DNA from: Cyclina sinensis
Lineage: Eukaryota; Mollusca; Bivalvia; Venerida; Veneridae
Length of the DNA: 64,000 nt
Direction of reading: 5' to 3'
Assembly (NCBI GenBank): GCA_012932295.1
Contig: JAAONU010000006.1
Location: 25,322,882-25,386,881, forward strand
Of the stretch, positions 56,501-64,000 are shown piece by piece; positions within the stretch are counted from its first letter, which is position 1; each line of letters opens with the position of its first letter. The notes beneath the pieces were generated by a model. That model had not been told where the DNA came from, made no database searches, and was given only the letters and a program-made list of their open reading frames with translations. The position numbers and the translations under genes were made by a program.

Positions 56501-59008
56501 CGTAAGGCACACCGGGTGGATGTTCGGTATCTTAAAGAGTTATGAAATATGTTCACATTTATATTTTGATAGAATTTTTGAAAAAGCCACCTCGTTCAGT
56601 ATTTACTATCGTTTAATGATTGGTCATGTTGTGAGATTCCAAATCGTTCGACTCACTAATTTTTGAAGAGTAAATAGACAGAGATTAAAATACATATCTG
56701 GGTCAAATCTTGGTCAAACACTGGAATGTTCACATATCTTGGTCAAATACTGCAATGTTCACATAGGGAGCACCCAGCATTTGTTTCATTTTGCGTTGCC
56801 ATGATGGCGATAATTTGTTTTTTTTGTTCTTTCCCTATAGTCATGGCAAATTTGGAACACCTCTGTGATTAATAATTAAACGAATCCGGAAATAGTCGAG
56901 TTGTCACGATTGGTTCAGCACGGGAGTTGGTCAGTGATCGTAATCTGCCAACAGGTTTGAATACTTAATGTCATTATTATACGTCCTGTCGTGCACATAT
57001 GCAATAGAAAAGTATATCTTATTGCTCATCATGTTATGTATTTGAGCCGCCAGTCTGATCGTTCATATTTTTTGTGATATGATATGCATGCAAGCATAAA
57101 CTAACACATTTTAGTATAATCCGTAGTTCTTGAGCAAATAATGGGTCGGAATACTGACATCCACTGAATTATCAGCTTCTTTCATTATTGTATAAACAAA
57201 CACGACAAAGCAAATGGCAATGATACACAAGAATATTGTAAGAAGTGTTAATGCATATAGTCGAAACTCACTAACAATACCAGAAATAGGAATAGAAATT
57301 GTGGCATTATGCTCGCATGCATATTATAAAATGCAAGCAATATAAAGTTTACCCGTTCCGTCACATCCAACAAGGAGAATATGGTGCATTACGTTAATGT
57401 TGTCTATCAGGGGTTCGTTGGCAACCATGTGGTAGTCAGCGTCCTGTGGGTAGTCAAATACCATACATTTGTACACGGTCTTCTCTGGAGCAACTGGGGT
57501 GTTCGCAGGAAGCCGGAATGTTACGTTCACAGTACCTGAAAAAGTACGTTTAGTGTAAAAGTAATATTTTTCACGTGATTCACCAATCTATCGAAGAAAC
57601 TGTCGAAGTTTGTCGAATATAACGAAATATACCTGACAATTTTATTGATTAAACACGACCCCCACCTCTCCACAAAACCCCATCCCCTCACCAAGCCTAC
57701 CTCTCCAGGAGCGTGTTAAATATTTCGCACTGACAGATTTTGCAAATGTCTTGCTGCTGTAATACGATTTTACAGACCTATCTTTATAATATTACTTTTT
57801 ATATGTAATGCACGTACTTGGGCACTTAGTATGCGAACATCCAAGCAACGATTAATTACGTTGCCCTTTGATCTGTCAGCTTAAGAAAGCTTACTATACC
57901 TGATTCGTGTATGGCAGGACAAACTAGTCTGTTTGGACCGCACGAGACAAATGTCGTTTTTTCTTTACACTCTGGGCTGTTCCATGGGTCACAGACACCT
58001 AAAAACAACACACCAGCGTCAGCAATTACAAAGATGGCTGATATGCCAAAGGTGTAAAGACCATACCCCCAAACCTTGTGAAACGTGGAAATCTGTTATG
58101 AAGAAGTTTTGATTAAATCGGCAGAAAGTACATCTCTTCTTGAATGAGTTCCATCCTAATGTTGTAAACCTTTCACTTAATATCAATACCTAAGTCGAAA
58201 GTGTCTACTGATTAGTCAGTTTAAACTTAAAACTCAACCAACGTGCGGCTGATTTCAGGGGGAAAAAAGATGCACAAAAAATGATCAGATTTCTACCTTA
58301 TAAACTTTAGAAATCATCTGAAAATTCAATCTGCGACCATACAAAGTACCTGGGTGGGAAAGCTCTGTTTTCCGAGCAGGCGGTTTGCCAACTTCCCATA
58401 CACAGTCGGAATCTCCGAGCTCTTCTCCATTTGAGAGTCCGTCACCATCGCTGTCTTTCAAACATAAAGTTCTGTCCCATTTCTGAAAAAAAAATCAAAG
58501 CGCCGAGGGAACTTTTTATTTTGCTGATTATAACTTTTCAATATTTGGAATACTTCTGTCAAAGAGAATTAAGAAAGAGCCTGTATGTACTTTTACTTGA
58601 CTTTCCCTTTCTGCTGAATTGTTAGACTTTTCAAACGTTTCAGTAACTGCTTTTCTCGGTTGAATGATTTTCCGGCATGACATAAGGAAGTACAAAGTGA
58701 AAGAAGCTTTTAATTTTTCAACGCTTTTTAAATAATTTATTAGAGATATAATTATGCATTTTATACTCAATTTAGTGTACCTTTCCGTTTGCGTGAAAAT
58801 CAAGTCCAAAGGCATTTCTGACCCCACCTCCTTGTTCATTTTCATGACCTACACCCATCCAGGTATCCCCCTCTCTGCAGGGGTGAGGCACATTAGCTCC
58901 ATTAGGAATTCGATCTTGGAAGAAACGGTAACCAAAACAATATGTCACCAGTAGCAAGATGCGTACACATATCGATAAACTGCAGAAAGAAAATACATGT
59001 ACAGTCAT
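53521..59008 (-). CDS. Temptin-like domain plus DBH/PHM-type copper monooxygenase (10 exons)
   Basis: Exons (minus): 58781-59008, 58350-58482, 57900-57998, 57353-57535, 56367-56530, 55830-56073, 55504-55600, 54765-54910, 54140-54370, 53521-53771. All borders are GT-AG and phases (0,1,1,1,0,1,2,1,1) agree, giving 591 residues. Residues 1-26 are a signal peptide. IPNGANVPHPC to ELSHPG (about 33-121) matches the mollusc pheromone protein temptin, including DSDGDGLSNGEELGDSDC. The rest is a copper type II ascorbate-dependent monooxygenase, as in dopamine/tyramine beta-hydroxylase, MOXD1 and PHM. All six copper ligands can be placed: H204 and H205 (VMHHILL), H271, H346 and H348 (NHMHGL), M421 (DEMC). 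It should hydroxylate a small substrate in the secretory pathway or outside the cell; the substrate is unknown. The end (TGSGG then hydrophobic to the stop) resembles a GPI signal. The start is the first ATG of the open exon; a TTG-led extension was ignored. Confidence 0.92.
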
Positions 59009-59019
59009 ACACAAAGTCA

Positions 59020-60730
59020 ATCAAACCGTGGGGAAAATGAATCGATTTGCGTCGATATATAGCAACAAATACCTTAAATATTGACCAATGAAATCTCATT
59101 TAACAATATTGATACTCTTCAACACAGAGGGTAGAAAACTATCAGAAACAAAATGGCTGCGCCCATGACTTTTCACAAACTAAATGAAACATGTCGTCTA
59201 CGGTTGCCGCCATCTTGTCTGTAATAACAAACGTCGAATAGAACGAGCGTTTTTATTGGTTTTAATCGTCTCATGACATCGTGAGAGAACCAATGAAATA
59301 GCTGTCTTTGGCACACCTCTAATCGCCTAGATATCATCCAAAAATCCCACGGCTGATAAATGTTAATGGTTCGGCCGTGGGTATCCGACAATGACACAAA
59401 GTCAGCCTAGAAATGTGTGGAAAGACTCAACAAATAGCGAAAGGCCGATAAAATAGCAATATCTTACAAGCAGTAACAGATGTATACAGCTAATATCATT
59501 TTTCTGCAAATACATTCGAGGGTAGATACTTATATAAAGATAAAGATTTCCTTTTAGAAAATCAGTTGCTAAAGAGTAAAAATAAATTGGTCGAAAATCC
59601 TGCCGTTTATCCATCTATCCAGACTTTCGCCAAAATTCGTTGCCAGATAGTTTGTATTTTTACTAATGATAAGTTTTTGAACGAATTGTTCACATATCAC
59701 ACTGAGTTTCGTTATGTTTTAATCATTTTAAAAATATAATGCAAAATCATAGAAAAAAACAATCTATTACATGCAATACAATAAAGCGTTTATCATATTT
59801 CGATATTCTTTAAGTAACGTCGTTCCTTCCGGCAGTTTTCACAATACAACACAACCTGCTATTCAAAGATAATTGTTTTTTTATGACCAACATCATTCCT
59901 AGGTAAGATTTATAAAGTGATGTTGACTTTCTGCCTGTCGCCTGGGGGTAAATATTTATTGTTGATTAACTTTTAATACGAGGTAATTACCATTGTATTA
60001 ACGTTTTATGTATCAGATGCACAGCGCTAAGGACCATGGAGTTGTTATTTATTAGTTAACCTGTCCAAAAAGGTCAAGCATCATTCAACGCTTACAACCT
60101 TTCCCAGACTCGTCCACTCTAGCAAACTTGCAAAAAAAAAAAATGAAAAAGAAAAAAAAAAGAAAGAAACATTTGCCATTGGCGTGGAATTTTTTTCTTA
60201 CCTCACTGAGTCTGTTTGACACACTTTCAGAAGAAAGAAATGAAACCTTTGTCTCAAATAATAATTAAGGGAGAAAATGTTATCTCGTTCATAATTCCCT
60301 GCCATTTTTCCCCGATAAAAATGCTGATATATATTCACCAAAAGATTTGTCTAGTTTATTTACAAGGGAACTAATGTCCCTCATTTTCCATTTACGAAAA
60401 CTAGCGGAAACTTCATGTTAAAAAGTAATAATTTTATATGGTATGTGTATAAATTGTTTATAGTTATTTATAATGCCGCGTAACGACTTCTCGCAACTTT
60501 CCGCACTACATCAATTTTATCAGTCTTTTTTCCCAAACTTTAAACACCTTTTTTACACACTCCTAAGCAGAAACAAGAGCTGACTTTCGCAATATACGCC
60601 CGTCCTACGGAAATGGCATTAGATTACGACTGGAAGCGAAATTACACATGATTTTAGTTTTAACCTGTTAGCCCTTGTTATCAAGAGACATGTATATATT
60701 TCAAGAAGTTATGGGTTTTTTTCTAATAGA
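59020..60730. other. Upstream of monooxygenase gene, nothing recognised
   Basis: Promoter region of the gene should lie here, but no convincing TATA box or other element was identified. Confidence 0.5.
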
Positions 60731-60739
60731 CAAGGCTTT

Positions 60740-61690
60740 TTGCGTATTGTGTACAATTCAAGGTCTAAAACTCTAGAATGTCAAACAGGTTATGATTGGT
60801 TATTGATCTGCGGCGAGATATCATGCTCACAAACATAATCAGCAAGTTTCGTGAATATCGGATGAAAACTCTTTGGAAAAGACAGCGGACAAGGCTATTT
60901 TGGCCCTTTTTTTAGATAATTCAAGGGCCATAACTCAAGACTTTCTGGGGGATTTGACTGGAAGATATTTAATACTCACATATATAATCACCAAACCTGG
61001 TGAAAACTTTGGGAAGGAGCGGGTCTAATATAGACATTTTAGATAATTCAAGGGCCATAACTCAGAAATGCCTGGAAGGATCAGGTTATTGAAATTGACC
61101 GAGATACAATGAAAAATATTAGGTTTTGTGAAGAAAAGATTAAAACTCTTCAACTTTAGGAAAGAACATAGCTTATTTTATCAATTTTGGGTAATTGAAG
61201 TGCTATAACTCTAGAGTGCCTTGCGAGGTTTGATTTGTTTTCGAACCTTTTAAAGAAGTTATACCCAAGAAGATAATCAATAAGTTTGATTTATATCGGA
61301 CACAATTATCCTCATAAGAGAACAGTCAACACTCATTTTAGCCAATTTCGGATAATTCAATGGCTGTAACTTGAGAGGTCTGGATATCGCCGCCGTCACC
61401 GCACCCCCCCCCCCTGTCTCCCTCTCTCCCTTCCCCCCCCCCCCCGCCAAAAAAAAAGAATATCTATAAAATTCATGAACATCACCAGTACCAACAACAA
61501 TAATAATAATATCTTTAAGGTTCATGATGATTGGATAAAAATATTCAAATTTAAGAGCGGTTATGTCCATTTTAGCCAATTGTGGATAAATCTAGCTTAG
61601 GGTTATAACTCGAGAGGGCCTAGAAGGATATTATGCCACCAAGTTTTAAAAAGATCCGGTTTAAACTCTTCGTTTTAGAGAGCCGACAAC
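60740..61690. repeat. Diverged tandem repeat with GGGCCATAACTC motif
   Basis: About six units of 130-170 bp, each with ATAATTCAAGGGCCATAACTC or a decayed form (near 60918, 61033, 61192, 61350, 61595). A poly(C) run sits in it at 61404-61446. Confidence 0.75.
61404..61446. repeat. Poly(C) tract
   Basis: Two C runs separated by a CTCT stretch. Confidence 0.85.
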
Positions 61691-61694
61691 CTGT

Positions 61695-62430
61695 GGATGC
61701 CTCCCACCGGATCGCCCGCCCTCCCGACAGGTCACCCGCCCACCCAGGCTGTTCCCCTTAACATGTCTCGGCTTTCGATGGGCGTTAACAATGGAATACA
61801 TCGTTAACAAGGAAAAAAAACTACATTTATAAAGAGATGTCAGAATAGTAAATGCAGATATTGTGCCATATGTTATGTATCATATAAATTGGTAGGCCAT
61901 ACTGTCACAGCGCAGGTCAACGTCGTAATTTTTCATGACAGATTACTGATATAAAAATAAAAATATATGTGTCCATCATACAGATAGGTATTACTCAGCT
62001 ATCTTTAGTGTCTGTCTTACATGCGATCGGAAATCAAAAATATTTCCATTCAATTTCCTATAATAAACACATAAGTGTAAACTTATAACAAGAAAATTTA
62101 ATCGTTTATAACGCTGTATTTAGAACAAACGTCACACAGTTACAAAATATGACATGAAATTTACAACACAGGAACTATACAGCGGTTACTCCCCTTTCAG
62201 CATATTAATAACTGCCACTGGCGATGGTCAAAAGTAAGTAAACAAAACGTTAACTTTTCTCAAGATTTTCTTTTCTTCAATTTTGAAACAGGAGAATAAC
62301 TTCTTTGAAAAGCACCCCTCATTAATGTGTATATAACTTGAAACGAGCTAAAGTTTATCCGAGGTGGCAGTATGAAAGGGAGATCACTGCGACGGAAATT
62401 GAGAAAATCCCTCCTTTTTGTTTAATATGT
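61695..62430. other. Intergenic, nothing recognised
   Basis: No supported gene. Confidence 0.5.
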
Positions 62431-62436
62431 CTTTAA

Positions 62437-62863
62437 AGGGGCTGGCCTCCAGATGACAAAATAGAAAGTTTTCTTGTATTATAAATTTCTTGTAATATTC
62501 ATGACTAATGCTTAAAAACTAACTAACTGACAAAAAATAATTGAGATAATCACATTATAAATCGATTTTTCCCTATCAAAGTGCTATACCGTAACGCGAC
62601 AGTATAACTATATTGTATAACATTTAAAGTAAATAACTATAATTACACATGCGGCGATGGTGGTGACAGTAAAAGTGTTGGTAAAATTTTGTTAACATGA
62701 GGGTCCAGAGTTCATATCAGGCTGAAGCGAATATATTTTTTTTGTTCTATTTTGACTTTTATAATCAGTTTTGAAGTAAAATATCATGTTGTTATAATCT
62801 CACGGCATCTAGATATTTAATTTATGTAAAAAATTTTTATATCAAATCTGGAGTACAGCCTCT
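62437..62863 (+). mobile_element. TTAA-flanked MITE, copy 3
   Basis: 427-bp copy in the orientation of copy 1, with TTAA at 62433-62436 and 62864-62867. The box-B-like segment here reads GAGTTCATATCA. Confidence 0.85.
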
Positions 62864-62869
62864 TTAAAA

Positions 62870-64000
62870 TACTTTATTTCAATGTCTTAAATCTATAACC
62901 ATCCTATATGGATTTTACCAGCCCAAAATTCAATATTATACTGAAATACTTAACAAGCATTGAACTTGAGAGAACTTATTAAAAGTGATATTGTGAAAAC
63001 TGTTCACGCCATTTTGTCAAATGCGTACTACTAGTATGTTTTATTCGGATGTTTCGAGTCCCATTAAATGATAAAAAACACATTCAGCCTTAGTCATATT
63101 TCAAAAGAAATTTGGTTCGAACTGCAGCACAGATAGATAATATTTTATAACCTTTTCATACATAAAGTTGTTGCAGGTCATGCTAGTGGAAATAAGAAAC
63201 GCACGTGTTTCTTTTGCCGTTCTTGAGCATTAAACGTTTATGTTATTAAGTTTTGTTTTATTCTCTTTTTATCACTTAAAGTAAGTATTATTTTGTATTT
63301 AAGTCAATATGGATACTGTTGATTTATATCAAAATGTACGATTAAACAGAAAATGTTATCGCCTCTAGCGTGTTTTTGTTACCGTTTGAAAACGTATCTT
63401 GCGTTTCCTTTTCCTTTTCTTATATTTCTTTACTTGTATCATTGTACACCTTGTATAAAAGAAACTAGCAACTTTTCAGTGCAAGGTTTATCACTGAGAT
63501 ATATCTGGACTAGTACAAAAACTCCGCTATTAGGACGAGCCGCTAAACTCTATTTAAATTAGTACACGTTTTGCACAATGTTTGGCTGTGTTTACGCATT
63601 TGAATAAAGAATGATAGCGCCCTGTTAATTCGTTTGTGTACAGAAAATTCTGTTCGGGCAAGACTTTACCTCTTATTTGGTAGAAAAGGTTGCAAAAGCC
63701 TTAAGGCGACAGACACACAGAATTTAGCGGTTTTTTTTTCTTTAAAGGTCATGTGACACGAATTTTTGACCTCGAAATTTTCATATGAGCGAAAAATATA
63801 TATCTAACTATGACTGTTTTACAAAATTCCGCAGGTAATTTTCATCTTAAAGATGTTTTTATAGAAAATTAAAATCCACATTTTACGCACTTGGTCGCGC
63901 ACACCTGTCACTAGCGAAACCGGAAGTGACGTACATTTATCTCTTGCCACTTTACACAGCTGCCTGGATTGTTATTAAAAACTTAAAAATTATGATGGAA
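62870..64000. other. Intergenic to window end
   Basis: No supported gene. From about 63735 (AAGGTCATGTGACACGAA) onwards the sequence has the look of a dispersed repeat cut by the window edge; weak impression only. Confidence 0.4.

Noticed and set aside
58902..59099. Alternative first exon in another frame with its own ATG
   Set aside because: The frame used in the model runs on from a signal peptide directly into the temptin-like domain; this one has no homology.

Overview
The window is nuclear DNA of an animal, most likely a bivalve mollusc. It is AT-rich, has introns with GT-AG borders, and is mostly intergenic or repetitive. The mollusc call is an inference. It rests on a C1q-domain gene, three TRIM/NHL-like paralogues lacking RING and B-box, a temptin-like domain fused to a copper monooxygenase, a cysteine-rich receptor-type ectodomain, tRNA-derived SINEs, and 'GGGCAATAACTC'-type tandem repeats. 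No window-wide search was possible; all homology is by eye.

Layout. 1-670 is an ancient duplicate of 17790-18830. A 37-bp hairpin minisatellite (690-1415) and a decayed LINE (about 1450-5190) follow. A three-exon secreted or GPI-anchored Cys-rich ectodomain gene lies on the minus strand (7669-10118). The next stretch holds a 25-bp minisatellite, a SINE and a TTAA-flanked MITE. Two TRIM-like genes on the minus strand (14325-15629, 16547-17488) come before a four-exon C1q gene on the plus strand (20648-29654). Its 7.2-kb third intron is filled by a 5.5-kb foldback element with a perfect 9-bp target duplication (22535-28030) and a second MITE copy. The largest TRIM-like paralogue is at 31433-33013, minus strand. 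A 650-bp purine tract (35940-36585) precedes a nearly pristine 10.9-kb Ty3/Gypsy element (36976-47883). After a gene-poor stretch with short tandem repeats, a ten-exon temptin plus DBH/PHM-type monooxygenase gene occupies 53521-59008 on the minus strand; exon phases agree throughout. The right end carries another GGGCCATAACTC array and a third MITE copy (62437-62863).

The host genes look like the usual bivalve secreted or immune-type repertoire: a C1q lectin-like protein, an extracellular Cys-rich protein, a secreted or GPI-anchored copper monooxygenase, and TRIM-like beta-propeller proteins. I see no operon or pathway linking them.

The most striking items are two. The Gypsy element has two 1527-bp LTRs with one mismatch seen by eye, a tRNA-Leu primer site, a gag-pol overlap with a TTTAAAC slippery heptamer in exactly the right frame, and a third ORF with two C2H2-like fingers preceded by a splice acceptor. 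The foldback element has inverted arms built of self-complementary 97-bp units around a loop of 105-bp satellite.
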